A stretch of 64,000 nucleotides of DNA, taken from positions 1-64,000 of the forward strand of contig NZ_SATR01000028.1 in the NCBI RefSeq assembly GCF_004551525.1, in the 5' to 3' direction. Below the pieces are notes generated by a model. It did no database searches and was not told the DNA's origin. It saw nothing but the letters and a program-made list of their open reading frames with translations. Shown here piece by piece: positions 34,120-43,386 of the stretch. This DNA comes from Vibrio ouci (GTDB taxonomy: Bacteria > Pseudomonadota > Gammaproteobacteria > Enterobacterales > Vibrionaceae). The position numbers and the translations under genes were made by a program. Position 1 is the stretch's first letter; each line of letters starts with the position of its first letter.

Positions 34120-36069
34120 GTGAATCAGATAGCTAGCCAAACCCCCGAGGTGCGTAGCACTCAACCAATCGGAAAGAATAGTCCGCGTAGCAAATTCAAG
34201 TGGCGCGGTATTGAAGTTCGCCTTGGCTTAGCGCTTGCGATGCTCTCGATGACGACCTTGCTGCTGGCATTGTATAGCTCGACCACCTACGACAAGTTAG
34301 AACTGGCGTTGGTCGACCTAAAAGAAAAAGAGATCCCGGCATTAGAACAAGCGGCGCGCCTTAATGACATGGTGCGCCTAGTGATCACTGATGCCTCTCA
34401 GCTGGTTGCCGCAGACTCTAACTTAGAACGCCGTCAAGCGATGGTACGCATTGAAGAAAGCATCAATGGTATGAATCTGGTTCTGGCCCATTTTCCTGAA
34501 TACCACGCCTATTTTAAAGATTTGATCATGCAGGTGAGTAACAGCTTAAGTTTGCTCTACCAAAGTGGTGAAGAGTCCCGCCAATTAAATAAAGAGCTGC
34601 GTAACTTACTGGAAGGTTTTTATCCGTTATTGCAGCAAGTCAGTGAGGAGCTTGATAACCTGCCAGAGAGCCAGAAATCTCGTCTTCAATATAGCCAACT
34701 CAAAGCATTGCTGTTCTATCAATTAGGTCTAGTCGAAAAACTGTATAACGATGGCAGCTTCAATGAGTTGGATTACACCACTTATCGTTTGGAACAACTT
34801 GGCCAAGAGTGGTTTAGCCTGTGGCTGGCAAGTGGCCTGGCTGAATCACTGCCTGCGTTAGATGAAAAACTTTCGGTTATCTACACTTTGGCTTCTCGTT
34901 CGAGCCGATTAGTCCAGCTAAAAAATCAGGCGTTGGAGCACTATTATCAACAAGAGTTTTTGCTGGAAAATAGCCGTAAATATTTGCATCAACTGTCGGT
35001 TCAAATTGAGCGTAACACCTCCAACGTTAACCTTGAAATTGACTCATCTATCGCTCAAGTTCAAAAGTCTCTCGCCTCGAATCGTACTTTCTCGCTGGTG
35101 TTATCTGTGTTCAGTCTCTTTGCGGCGGCAGCGGTTGCTTGGTTCTATGTACGCAAAAATATCTTGGAGAGATTGCTCAACTTAAGAGACGACATGTTCG
35201 CCATTTCAACGGGGCATTTAGATACCCAAATAGAGCTTAAAGGGCATGACGAAGTTACCCAAATGGCGAAGTCTCTACAGGTGTTCCAAGCGACCGCTAA
35301 AGTGGTGAAAAAGACCAATCAAAAGCTCGAAGCAGAGGTCGAAGAGCGCCGCATGGCTGAAGAGCGATTAAGAGTGACCCAAGACGAGTTAGTGCAAGCG
35401 GGTAAACTCGCCGCATTAGGTCAGTTAAGTGTGGGCATTACCCATGAAATAAATCAACCGTTGACCGCGATCAGCAGTCATACTCGCAGTGCACAGAAAT
35501 GGCTAGAGCAAGATCGCGCCGATAAAGCGATGCAGAACTTAAATAAGATTGAAACCTTATTGGGCAAGGTGGCGGCGTTGACTCATCACCTTAAAGCCTT
35601 TTCGCGCAAGAGTGATGGCAAAATTTCTTCGGTTGCCGTAATGCCTGTGGTGAATGATGCAATCGAGCTTTTTGCCAACAAACAGATTCCGATCGTATTA
35701 GATTGCTCCCTGTCATCAAAGGCGAGCGTGCGAGCGAATCCAATACGTTTGGAGCAAGTGCTGGTTAATCTCATCAGTAACGCGATTGATGCCGTAGAGC
35801 AGTGCTCTGAGCCATTAATCGTTGTTTGTGTAGAGTGTGCGGATAACGAAGTGACTATCGCAGTGAAGGACAATGGCAAAGGGATTGTGGCTGAAGATAT
35901 CCCACATATATTTGACCCGTTTTACACCCAGAAAGAGGTGGGTAAAGGCCTAGGATTAGGTCTCTCCATCGCATTTAACATCATCAAGGATTTTGGTGGT
36001 TCGATTCGAGTTAACTCGCAGCTTAATGTCGGCAGTGAGTTTGTTGTACATCTAGAACAAGGCAGATAA
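34120..36069 (+). CDS. DctB/PgtB-like sensor histidine kinase
   Basis: Membrane sensor kinase of about 649 residues. The first transmembrane segment lies in LGLALAMLSMTTLLLALY. A periplasmic helical region of about 270 residues follows, then a second segment (LVLSVFSLFAAAAVAWFYV), a HAMP domain, and a coiled linker. The phospho-acceptor is in LSVGITHEINQPLTAIS (H442 with this start), and the ATPase domain has NLISNAID, DNGKGIV and GKGLGLGLSI boxes. I prefer GTG 34120; a TTG at 34063 is in frame. It lies 2 bp before the response-regulator gene. The partner regulator and sigma-54 promoters downstream suggest it senses a phosphate ester or transporter signal. Confidence 0.87.
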   Translation: MNQIASQTPEVRSTQPIGKNSPRSKFKWRGIEVRLGLALAMLSMTTLLLALYSSTTYDKLELALVDLKEKEIPALEQAARLNDMVRLVITDASQLVAADSNLERRQAMVRIEESINGMNLVLAHFPEYHAYFKDLIMQVSNSLSLLYQSGEESRQLNKELRNLLEGFYPLLQQVSEELDNLPESQKSRLQYSQLKALLFYQLGLVEKLYNDGSFNELDYTTYRLEQLGQEWFSLWLASGLAESLPALDEKLSVIYTLASRSSRLVQLKNQALEHYYQQEFLLENSRKYLHQLSVQIERNTSNVNLEIDSSIAQVQKSLASNRTFSLVLSVFSLFAAAAVAWFYVRKNILERLLNLRDDMFAISTGHLDTQIELKGHDEVTQMAKSLQVFQATAKVVKKTNQKLEAEVEERRMAEERLRVTQDELVQAGKLAALGQLSVGITHEINQPLTAISSHTRSAQKWLEQDRADKAMQNLNKIETLLGKVAALTHHLKAFSRKSDGKISSVAVMPVVNDAIELFANKQIPIVLDCSLSSKASVRANPIRLEQVLVNLISNAIDAVEQCSEPLIVVCVECADNEVTIAVKDNGKGIVAEDIPHIFDPFYTQKEVGKGLGLGLSIAFNIIKDFGGSIRVNSQLNVGSEFVVHLEQGR

Positions 36070-36071
36070 CC

Positions 36072-37412
36072 ATGGTTATGCAAAAGAACATTACCCTCAT
36101 TGATGATGAATTAGATGTGGTTGAAGCGGTGAGCGAGATGCTAGAGCTCGAAGGGTTCAGTGTGACGAGCTTTACCGATCCTAAGCTCGGTCTGAAATCT
36201 TTATCCCTTGATAGCAAGCAAGTGGTGCTGTGTGACGTTCGCATGCCTAACCTTGATGGTTTAGCCATGCTCGATGCGATTCAAAGTCGCGCACCAAAGT
36301 GCCAAGTGATACTCATGAGTGGTCATGGTGACATTCCAATGGCAATTGAAGCGATGAAGCTTGGCGCATTTGATTTTATCGAGAAGCCTTTGCAAAGCGA
36401 TGAGTTGATCGAAAAGCTCGACTTGGCGGCGACTCATATTCGCAATATGCCTGAGATGGCTACGCAGTCTACGCAATTTCCGATCGAAGAAGTGGTGATT
36501 GGCGTCTCTAACCAAATGGAGATGGTGCGAACTCAAGTGCTCGCCCTTGCACATACTGGGGTTGATACCATCATCAATGGTGAAACGGGCACAGGCAAAG
36601 AGGTGATTGCTCGCGCTTTGCATCAATATTCTGAGCGCCGAGACAAACCTTTTGTCGCAATTAACTGCGGCGGGATGACAGAAAGCATCATTGAAAGTGA
36701 GCTGTTTGGTCATGAAGCGGGCTCATTTACCAGCGCAAATAAAAAACGCATCGGCAAGATAGAGCAAGCGCATGGCGGGACCTTGTTCCTTGATGAAATA
36801 GAAAGTATGCCAATTGCCGTACAGATTAAATTGCTGCGTGTGATCCAAGAGCGCGTTATCGAGCGTGTCGGCGGTAACAGCTTAATTCCGGTCGATATTG
36901 TGGTGGTCGCCGCGAGTAAAGCCGATTTAGCCGAGCTAAGTAAGCAAGGTGAGTTTCGTGCTGACCTCTTCTATCGTTTGAACATTGCCAGCTTAAATCT
37001 GCCGCCGCTAAGACAACGCAAAGAAGATATTCAATCTCTGTTTCGCCACTTTGTCGTGCAAGCGAGTCAGAAGTATAAAACCCGCCCATCAACGCTCTAT
37101 TCTGAGCAAATTCAGCAACTGTGCCGTCATGATTGGCCCGGAAATGTTCGTGAACTGAGAAATGTCGCCGACCGTTTTGTGCTCGGGATTGTTGGGGAAG
37201 GCTTTGATCTGCAAGCGCCTTCGACTCAAGGGAGTGACGCGTTCGCCTTTGAGCAACAAATGGAGCAGTATGAGCGCAACGTGTTGACCGAGGCATTAAT
37301 CGAAATGTCAGGCAACATCAATGAGGTATCACTGCGACTCAATCTGCCACGTAAGACCCTCTATCGTAAGATGAAAAAGCATCAACTCGATAAAGAGAAC
37401 TTTAAAGCATAA
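36072..37412 (+). CDS. Sigma-54-dependent response regulator (DctD type)
   Basis: NtrC-family activator of 446 residues. The receiver domain has the phosphorylation site D55 (LCDVRMPN). The AAA+ domain carries Walker A GETGTGKE, the sigma-54 contact loop in the variant form GSFTSA instead of GAFTGA, and Walker B GTLFLDEIES. A Fis-type helix-turn-helix ends the protein (NINEVSLRLNLPRKTLYRKM). It is coupled to the kinase gene. Five bases after its stop codon lies the first of three matching 18-bp elements that precede sigma-54 promoters, so it very likely activates the glycerophosphodiesterase gene and the phn operon. Confidence 0.9.
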   Translation: MVMQKNITLIDDELDVVEAVSEMLELEGFSVTSFTDPKLGLKSLSLDSKQVVLCDVRMPNLDGLAMLDAIQSRAPKCQVILMSGHGDIPMAIEAMKLGAFDFIEKPLQSDELIEKLDLAATHIRNMPEMATQSTQFPIEEVVIGVSNQMEMVRTQVLALAHTGVDTIINGETGTGKEVIARALHQYSERRDKPFVAINCGGMTESIIESELFGHEAGSFTSANKKRIGKIEQAHGGTLFLDEIESMPIAVQIKLLRVIQERVIERVGGNSLIPVDIVVVAASKADLAELSKQGEFRADLFYRLNIASLNLPPLRQRKEDIQSLFRHFVVQASQKYKTRPSTLYSEQIQQLCRHDWPGNVRELRNVADRFVLGIVGEGFDLQAPSTQGSDAFAFEQQMEQYERNVLTEALIEMSGNINEVSLRLNLPRKTLYRKMKKHQLDKENFKA

Positions 37413-37416
37413 ACAA

Positions 37417-37434
37417 CAAGACATAATTGACCCA
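37417..37434 (+). promoter_or_regulatory. Candidate upstream activator site before the secreted GDPD gene
   Basis: CAAGACATAATTGACCCA matches UAS 1 before phnD (TGGGACATAAATGACCCA) at 14 of 18 positions and UAS 2 at 11 of 18; the right-hand half TGACCCA is identical in all three. It starts exactly 78 bp before the GG of the sigma-54 promoter. Confidence 0.7.
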
Positions 37435-37492
37435 TCATAGAAGCTTAATAAAAGTATTATATTTATCTGTTTGAATTATAAGCGAAAAGTTT

Positions 37493-37510
37493 TTGGCACG
37501 TTGCGTGCTA
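37493..37510 (+). promoter_or_regulatory. Sigma-54 promoter of the secreted GDPD gene
   Basis: TTGGCACGTTGCGTGCTA has GG (37495) and GC (37507) separated by ten bases, fitting the -24/-12 consensus TGGCACG-N4-TTGC. It lies 117 bp before the start codon. Confidence 0.82.
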
Positions 37511-37626
37511 TTTAGACAATTGGCTTGGTTAGAAGTTAGGGAATGTTTCGTCGCAGGCGAATCACAACTTCAACAAACTGAGCCAGATAATAAACAAAAC
37601 TATTTTGCTGCAAGGAGAATCAACAG

Positions 37627-38838
37627 ATGAAGCAAATCTTAACCAGTGGTATCGCACTCTTGCTAGGTGTTAGTTCAGTCGCTATGGCTGGCAATGAACC
37701 TGCTCAAGTCGGGCCTCGACCATTATATCTAGTCAGTGATATGGAAGAGGGACCACTGAAAACCAAATTGGAAAGCTGCGAGGCCGGCCCATTTTATCGT
37801 AGTGACTTTTCTATCGGCCACCGCGGCGCTGCAATGCAGTTTCCTGAGCATACTAAAGAGTCTTACCTAGCAGCGATTGCGATGGGCGCTGGCGTTCTAG
37901 AGTGTGACGTCACGTTCACTAAAGATAAGCAGTTGGTCTGTCGTCATTCACAAAGCGATTTGCATACCACAACCGACGTTCTGGCTCACCCGGAGCTAGC
38001 CAAGAAGTGTTCTGTGCCGTTCAAGCCTGCCAACCCAGCGACAGGTGAAGATGCGCAAGTGGAATGTCGCACATCAGATTTCACTTTAGCGGAGTTTAAG
38101 ACCCTTAAAGGCAAAATGGATGGTGCGAACCCGAAAGCAACCACGATTGAAGAGTACATGAACGGCACTCCAGGTTGGCGTACCGATCTTTACTCGCAAA
38201 CAGGGACTTTGATGACCCATGCTGAAAGTGCAGAGCTTTTCAAAAAGCATGGTGTGAAGGTGACGCCTGAGCTGAAATCAGCGGCAGTCGAAATGCCATA
38301 CAAAGGTTTTAGCCAGCAAGATTACGCTCAGAAACTGGTTGATGAGCTTAAAGCAGCAGGCTTCTCAGCGAAAGATGCTTACGTGCAGTCGTTTAATCTG
38401 GATGATGTGAAATACTGGATTAACAACGAGCCAGAGTTTGGTAAACAAGCGGTCTACTTAGATGACCGTGTTTACAACCTAGAAGGCTTTACTGCGACGT
38501 TGGAAAACATGAAGGAGCTATCGAAAGAGGGCGTGCAAATCATCGCACCACCTCTGTATGCGCTAATTCAGCTTGATGATAAGAATGCGATTGTGGCGTC
38601 AGAGTACGCTAAGTTAGCTAAGCAAGCGGATCTCGATATTATCGCTTGGACACTAGAGCGCTCAGGTCCTCTAGCTCAAGGTGGCGGTTGGTACTACCAA
38701 ACGGTGACAGAGCAGATCAATCAAGATGGCGACATGATGAAAGTGCTAGATGTACTAGCGAAAGATGTTGGTGTACTTGGTGTGTTCAGTGATTGGCCAT
38801 CAACGGTTACGTACTACGCGAACTGTATGGATATCTAA
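37627..38838 (+). CDS. Secreted glycerophosphodiester phosphodiesterase (GlpQ-like)
   Basis: GDPD enzyme of 403 residues with a signal peptide (cleavage after SVAMAG or nearby), hence periplasmic or secreted. Family motifs are IGHRGAAMQFPEHTKESY, VLECDVTFTKDKQLV and CRHSQSD, and the later VTPELKSA supplies a metal ligand. An insertion with cysteines (about residues 120-150) is larger than in GlpQ. The gene is preceded by a sigma-54 promoter and an activator site and follows the two-component genes directly, so its expression should respond to that system. Its product, glycerol 3-phosphate or a headgroup, could feed the PhnDCEE importer; that is inference. Confidence 0.87.
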   Translation: MKQILTSGIALLLGVSSVAMAGNEPAQVGPRPLYLVSDMEEGPLKTKLESCEAGPFYRSDFSIGHRGAAMQFPEHTKESYLAAIAMGAGVLECDVTFTKDKQLVCRHSQSDLHTTTDVLAHPELAKKCSVPFKPANPATGEDAQVECRTSDFTLAEFKTLKGKMDGANPKATTIEEYMNGTPGWRTDLYSQTGTLMTHAESAELFKKHGVKVTPELKSAAVEMPYKGFSQQDYAQKLVDELKAAGFSAKDAYVQSFNLDDVKYWINNEPEFGKQAVYLDDRVYNLEGFTATLENMKELSKEGVQIIAPPLYALIQLDDKNAIVASEYAKLAKQADLDIIAWTLERSGPLAQGGGWYYQTVTEQINQDGDMMKVLDVLAKDVGVLGVFSDWPSTVTYYANCMDI

Positions 38839-38856
38839 TTCTATCGTCACTAATAA

Positions 38857-38885
38857 AGAAGCCCGAGCTAACTCGGGCTTTTTTG
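38857..38885. terminator. Terminator between GDPD and M28 genes
   Basis: AAGCCCGAG pairs with CTCGGGCTT around a 4-base loop, with a T run on the plus side and A's on the other, so it can serve both convergent genes. Confidence 0.92.
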
Positions 38886-38899
38886 TGTCGTAGTAATCG

Positions 38900-40015
38900 C
38901 TAGGATTGCTTGAAGTATTTACTGTTGGTTAAGTACTCGACGACAATTTCGACGTTGTTTTTGGTTTGCTTGTTTACCCGCCCAGGGAAGGCTTGCTCTA
39001 GTTTATCGAGGCGGTCAAATTCGGTATGCCAAATTTTACCCCACTTGGTTTCAGTTTTGCGGTCACAAGCGGTTTTGTTCTCAGCGTCGTAGCAGTCCCA
39101 CATCATTGGATTTTCCGTCTGTGAGTAGCCGTCATAGCCCTCTTCGCCATTGATATTAAAGTTGGTCGATTCTACATAGGCGATTGGAATTCCTGCGCAG
39201 GCAAACGGCGCGTGATCAGACCAAGAGCCCGTTTCTCCTGCTGGGTAACCCGGGAAGCCAGGGTGGACGACATACTTTTCATTTTCACCGATTCTATCGA
39301 TCGAAGCTGCGAGCATCCCATCACGAACCCAAGTTTCGTTACTGTAGGCTTTATCGCTAAGGCCAATTGCTTCACAAGCCTTTTGGTATTGTTTGTAGTC
39401 CGAATGGGCAGCGTGAACATAAACAATATCGCCGCCGCCGACAGTGTCATAGTTAATCATGGCAATAACATTGTCTAATTGGCCGTTGTTAAGCGCTTCG
39501 GTGACATAGTGTTTAGAGCCGTTGAGACCATTTTCTTCAGCACCGACAAATATCACTCTAACGGTATAAGGGATCTCTTGCGCCGCATGAAGGGCTTCTG
39601 CAATAGCTGTCGCAGCTGCTAGTCCTGCGCCATTATCCGTCGCACCTAGTGAGCCATGATCGTCGCCAGTTGAGTCGTAGTGTGCGACAAGGACGATGGT
39701 GTCTGATGAAAGTCCTGCTTTTTCGACAATGTAGTTGTTTGAAGCCTTAGTTTTACCGTTCTTCTCGTAGCTGAAAGGCTGGGTTATTACGTCGTAACCC
39801 ACTTGTGTGAGTTTATTTTTGATCCATTCGCCAGTCTCGATTTCTTTGGCCGAGCTTGCTGGGCGAGCCCCGATCCCATCACTGCCATCGGCAATTTGAG
39901 CTAGGTATTCGATCGCTTTATCACTGTAGTCTGTTGTAGCAGGTGCGTCGGTTGCGAAGCTGTATCCAGACACACTCAATGTGAAGAGTGCGGAGCATAG
40001 GAGGGTCTTTTTCAT
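38900..40015 (-). CDS. M28-family zinc aminopeptidase, secreted
   Basis: Protein of 371 residues with a signal peptide (MKKTLLCSALFTLSVSGYSFA). The co-catalytic zinc site follows the M28 pattern: VAHYDSTG, LGATDNGAGLAA, FVGAEENGLNGS and the later SDHAPFACAGIPIAY. It resembles the alkaline-phosphatase isozyme conversion peptidase group. A periplasmic or secreted aminopeptidase is expected. It sits inverted between the GDPD gene and the phn operon. I found no sigma-54 promoter on its side, so shared regulation is not supported. Confidence 0.87.
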   Translation of the reverse strand: MKKTLLCSALFTLSVSGYSFATDAPATTDYSDKAIEYLAQIADGSDGIGARPASSAKEIETGEWIKNKLTQVGYDVITQPFSYEKNGKTKASNNYIVEKAGLSSDTIVLVAHYDSTGDDHGSLGATDNGAGLAAATAIAEALHAAQEIPYTVRVIFVGAEENGLNGSKHYVTEALNNGQLDNVIAMINYDTVGGGDIVYVHAAHSDYKQYQKACEAIGLSDKAYSNETWVRDGMLAASIDRIGENEKYVVHPGFPGYPAGETGSWSDHAPFACAGIPIAYVESTNFNINGEEGYDGYSQTENPMMWDCYDAENKTACDRKTETKWGKIWHTEFDRLDKLEQAFPGRVNKQTKNNVEIVVEYLTNSKYFKQS

Positions 40016-40495
40016 AATCGATCCTTAGAACTATCAGGAGCAGTGTTTACCGCTTATCAAAAATATTCGAGTAAACATATAGTTGCGATTTATAGGTTTG
40101 AGCTGCCTATTTTAGGGAGCAGGCAAAGGCTATCACGCTGCACGGCTTATTAGTGTGAAATGCTTCAAATTGAAACATTGATTTCAAAGTAGATTAAGGC
40201 CAAAAGGTTGAATTTATATGCCAAATAACTGTTTGATAGCAAAAGAATAATAGAGTTGAGCAATTACTTATCTAACAGGAGTGGGTACATATTTATGCGC
40301 AGGCTACAACAGGTGATCGATTTATGTGAACAGAGCAGATAATCATATCGAATTATTCATTCACTCTATGATCTCGCTACCAAACTGGCTCGGCATTTTT
40401 CGGTGTGATTAGGTTTTATTCAGATAATATCTAGCTAGCTTGTTATCACACTCTTATTAACTAGTAGGAAGAGTCGCTTCACCGAGTAAAATTGA

Positions 40496-40513
40496 TGGGA
40501 CATAAATGACCCA
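40496..40513 (+). promoter_or_regulatory. Upstream activator site 1 before phnD
   Basis: TGGGACATAAATGACCCA is nearly palindromic (TGGGwCA...TGwCCCA). It starts 34 bp before the second copy. Confidence 0.7.
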
Positions 40514-40529
40514 AATACGCTATCTGACG

Positions 40530-40547
40530 TTGGACACCAATGACCCA
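40530..40547 (+). promoter_or_regulatory. Upstream activator site 2 before phnD
   Basis: TTGGACACCAATGACCCA matches site 1 at 15 of 18 positions. It starts 78 bp before the GG of the sigma-54 promoter, the same distance as at the GDPD gene. Confidence 0.72.
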
Positions 40548-40605
40548 AACTGTTTTTGGTTATTTGGGTTTGGTAATAAGTAATTGAAAAATAACAACTA
40601 AAATA

Positions 40606-40623
40606 TTGGCACGCCACCTGCTA
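40606..40623 (+). promoter_or_regulatory. Sigma-54 promoter of the phn operon
   Basis: TTGGCACGCCACCTGCTA has GG (40608) and GC (40620) ten bases apart and shares the TTGGCACG and TGCTA blocks with the promoter at 37493. It lies 46 bp before the phnD start codon. Confidence 0.85.
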
Positions 40624-40668
40624 TATGGAAAGGGAACATCAACAATAACGTGAATATAAGGTTCTAAT

Positions 40669-41709
40669 ATGAAAAACAGTGTAAATGGATTGTTAATCGC
40701 TGGCTCTTTGCTGCTACCTTCTCTGGCGATGGCAAGTGAGTGTGCTACTCGTGGGGTTTTGGATGATAGATACTGTGATGAAAACCAAGATTTAGTGGCA
40801 GATGCGCCAAAGGATGCCAACGAGTGGATCGACCCAAGTACCTTGGTGTTTACGTATACGCCAGTAGAAGACCCAGCACTTTATAAAGATGCTTTTGCTG
40901 ATTTCCAAGCGCACCTAAGCAAGGTCACGGGCAAAAAAGTTATCTACTACACTGTTCACTCAAACTCAGCGCAGGTTGAAGCAATGCGCTCAGGTCGTCT
41001 TCACGTTGCTGGCTTCTCTACTGGTCCTACGGGTTATGCCGTTAACTTAGCGGGTTACGTACCAATCGCAGTAAAAGGTGACGAATCAGGCTTTCAAGGC
41101 TACAACCTTGTGACCATCGTACGTAAAGACAGCGGCATCAACGAGATGGCGGATCTTAAAGGTAAACGAGTCGCTCATACTTCAGCCTCTTCTAACTCAG
41201 GTAACCTAGCTCCACGTGCGCTATTCCCAGCTCAAGGTCTAGTGCCAGATCAAGACTACAAAGTGCTTTACTCTGGTAAGCATGACCAATCTATCTTAGG
41301 CGTATACAACGGTGACTACGACGCAGCGCCAGTTGCATCAGACGTGTATGACCGTATGGTTGCAGCCGGTCGTGTTGACGATTCTGAGCTGAAAATCATT
41401 TACCGCAGCCCTCGTTTCCCAACATCTGCATTTGGCTATGCTTACAACCTAAAACCTGAACTGGCTGAGAAGATTAACGAAGCTTTCTTTAGCTACCGCT
41501 TTACTCAAGAAATGAGCGATGCCTTTAAAGGTGCTGATCGTTTCTCACCAATTAGCTATCAAGAAGAGTGGGCGGTTATCCGTGATATCGCACACGCAAC
41601 AGGGACGGCTTACACCAAAGCGGGCCTGAAGAAACTTGCTGAAAAGGATGCTGCGAAGCGCGCTAAGAAAAAAGCGGCAGAGCTAGCAAAGCAAGCGACC
41701 AACCAATAA
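40669..41709 (+). CDS. phnD: PhnD-like phosphate ester/phosphonate-binding protein
   Basis: Periplasmic binding protein of 346 residues. The signal peptide ends in PSLAMA before SEC. The PhnD fold is indicated by LVFTYTPVEDPALYKDAFADF, RSGRLHVAGFSTGPTGYAVN, GKRVAHTSASSNSGNLAPRA and YNGDYDAAPVASDVYDRM. A Lys/Ala-rich C-terminal tail (KRAKKKAAELAKQ) is unusual. It is the first gene of the sigma-54-controlled operon, followed by an intercistronic hairpin. Members bind phosphonates, phosphite or phosphate esters. The co-regulated glycerophosphodiesterase points to a product of phosphodiester cleavage as ligand. Confidence 0.87.
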   Translation: MKNSVNGLLIAGSLLLPSLAMASECATRGVLDDRYCDENQDLVADAPKDANEWIDPSTLVFTYTPVEDPALYKDAFADFQAHLSKVTGKKVIYYTVHSNSAQVEAMRSGRLHVAGFSTGPTGYAVNLAGYVPIAVKGDESGFQGYNLVTIVRKDSGINEMADLKGKRVAHTSASSNSGNLAPRALFPAQGLVPDQDYKVLYSGKHDQSILGVYNGDYDAAPVASDVYDRMVAAGRVDDSELKIIYRSPRFPTSAFGYAYNLKPELAEKINEAFFSYRFTQEMSDAFKGADRFSPISYQEEWAVIRDIAHATGTAYTKAGLKKLAEKDAAKRAKKKAAELAKQATNQ

Positions 41710-41731
41710 TTCTCCAATAAATAACCAATAA

Positions 41732-41768
41732 GTACGGTGTCCTTTGTGTAGGGCTCAGGGCATCGTAC
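41732..41768 (+). promoter_or_regulatory. Intercistronic hairpin between phnD and phnC
   Basis: An 11-pair stem (GTACGGTGTCC against GGGCATCGTAC, two G-T pairs) encloses a 15-base loop. No T run follows. Such hairpins after binding-protein genes usually stabilise the upstream mRNA, giving more binding protein than transporter. Confidence 0.5.
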
Positions 41769-41809
41769 GCCCTAAATTCAGGCTCAAGATATTAAAAAGG
41801 AAGAGTAGT

Positions 41810-42595
41810 ATGGCTGTAGCAAGCTGTGACAGAACTAAGTATGACGGAATAAAGATCAACAACCTTTTTCACGAGTACGTGGCAGGTAAGCCAATCCTTA
41901 AAGGTATTGATATTGATATCGACCAACCGGGCATTATTGCCATCATTGGTCCATCGGGCACAGGTAAAAGTACTTTGCTTCGTTGTATCAATCGCCTCAA
42001 TGACCCAACCAGTGGTGAGATCCTATTTGAAGGGGAAGACCTAACGAAACTGAATGGTCAGGCTCTACGCAAACAGCGTCGTCATATCGGTATGGTTTTC
42101 CAAGAGTACAACTTAGTTGAACGCCTAACCGTGATTGAAAACGTCTTAAGCGGCCGTTTGGGTTACATGTCTTCATGGAATGCTTGGCGTCGTAACTACT
42201 CAAAAGAAGATTTGCAGAAAGCGTTCGAACTTTTGGAGTTCGTAGGCTTGCAAGATTTTGCTAATCAGCGTGCAGACAGCCTTTCTGGTGGTCAACGTCA
42301 GCGCGTGGGTATTGCCCGTGCAGTTATGCAAGACCCATATATCTTATTGGCCGACGAACCAACTTCTTCACTCGACCCGAAAACCGCGGTTGAGATTATG
42401 GAGCTGATGGAAACCTTCGCCAAAGAAAAACAGATCCCAGTGTTGGTGAACATTCATGACGTGAACTTAGCTAAGCGCTTTGCTAACCGCATCATCGGTA
42501 TGTGCAACGGCAAGGTTCACTACGATGGTAGCCCGGAAGGCATCAGTGAAGAAGATCTCAAGATCATTTACGGAGGTGAGTCATGGCTGGATTAA
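41810..42595 (+). CDS. phnC: PhnC-like importer ATP-binding subunit
   Basis: ATPase of 261 residues with Walker A GPSGTGKST at 47-55, signature LSGGQRQR and Walker B ILLADEPTSSLDP, closest to PhnC. The annotated ATG at 41810 follows AAAAAGGAAGAG; an in-frame TTG at 41744 lies inside the intercistronic hairpin and is unlikely. Its 3' end overlaps phnE by 13 bp, so translation is coupled. It energises the importer together with the two PhnE permeases. Confidence 0.9.
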   Translation: MAVASCDRTKYDGIKINNLFHEYVAGKPILKGIDIDIDQPGIIAIIGPSGTGKSTLLRCINRLNDPTSGEILFEGEDLTKLNGQALRKQRRHIGMVFQEYNLVERLTVIENVLSGRLGYMSSWNAWRRNYSKEDLQKAFELLEFVGLQDFANQRADSLSGGQRQRVGIARAVMQDPYILLADEPTSSLDPKTAVEIMELMETFAKEKQIPVLVNIHDVNLAKRFANRIIGMCNGKVHYDGSPEGISEEDLKIIYGGESWLD

Positions 42596-43386
42596 GCTCC
42601 TCATCTTCTGCGTCAATCAATGTCGAAAACCCATTTAAAGCGTCATGGGCAAGCCGTTTAGGTGTCGCTGTTGTCGTGGCTTATTTGTTCTACAGCTTTT
42701 CAACTTTAGATTTAACGCTGGATAGATTAATTATTGGTTTTGGTGAAAGCGAACGCTTACTTTCTCGTATGTTTCCACCTGACTTTTCTCGCTCCAACCT
42801 GCTGTTAAGTGGCTTAGCGGAAAGCTTACAAATAGCGATTATCTCTAGCTTCTTCGGGATCGTGATTTCGCTGTTCTTAGGTCTATTGGCAGCGCGTAAT
42901 ATGATGCCATCAATTGTGTCGACGCCGGTGCGCGGCTTTATCGCATTGTGCCGCTCATTCCACCCAGTCATCATCGCAATCTTGTTTGTAAAAGCGGTGG
43001 GCTTTGGTGCACTCGCAGGGATTCTGACGCTAATTTTTGCTTCTATCGGCTTTATCGCCAAGCTGTTTGCTGAAGCGATTGAAGAGATCTCTTTTAAACA
43101 AGTTGAAGCGATTCGAGCAACGGGCGCGAGCTTTATCAGCGTGATTCTGTTTGCGGTCATGCCACAGGTATTTACCCGTTTTATCGGCTTTGCAAGTTAC
43201 CAGCTGGATTCAAACCTGCGTAACTCGACCATGGTCGGCATTGTCGGAGCTGGTGGTTTAGGCGGGACATTATTCTCAGCATTCCAACGTTTTGATTACG
43301 ATTTTGTTGCGGCGATTCTGATTACGATTATCGCGCTGATTCTAGTGGGTGAGTTCTTGTCTAATGTAGTAAGGAGAATCTTCTAA
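42583..43386 (+). CDS. phnE: PhnE-like importer permease, first copy
   Basis: Inner-membrane permease of 267 residues with about six transmembrane segments. The EAA-like loop is EAIEEISFKQVEAIRATGAS. The start overlaps the phnC stop region (ATG after GGAGGTGAGTC). It is followed directly by a second PhnE with 1-bp overlap, as in PhnDCEE operons where two permeases form a heterodimer. Confidence 0.9.
   Translation: MAGLSSSSSASINVENPFKASWASRLGVAVVVAYLFYSFSTLDLTLDRLIIGFGESERLLSRMFPPDFSRSNLLLSGLAESLQIAIISSFFGIVISLFLGLLAARNMMPSIVSTPVRGFIALCRSFHPVIIAILFVKAVGFGALAGILTLIFASIGFIAKLFAEAIEEISFKQVEAIRATGASFISVILFAVMPQVFTRFIGFASYQLDSNLRNSTMVGIVGAGGLGGTLFSAFQRFDYDFVAAILITIIALILVGEFLSNVVRRIF

Larger units (their letters stand above)
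40016..40668. promoter_or_regulatory. Control region between the M28 gene and phnD
   Basis: This 653-bp gap holds no protein gene that I can support. Its right part carries two activator-site candidates and a sigma-54 promoter for phnD, listed separately, plus a further TTATTTGGG segment (40559-40567) complementary to the CCCAAA of the second site. The left part, toward the M28 gene, is AT-rich and shows no clear site. Confidence 0.65.

Noticed and set aside
41744..41809. Longer PhnC start at TTG 41744
   Set aside because: The TTG lies within the intercistronic hairpin and has no ribosome binding site, whereas ATG 41810 follows a good one.
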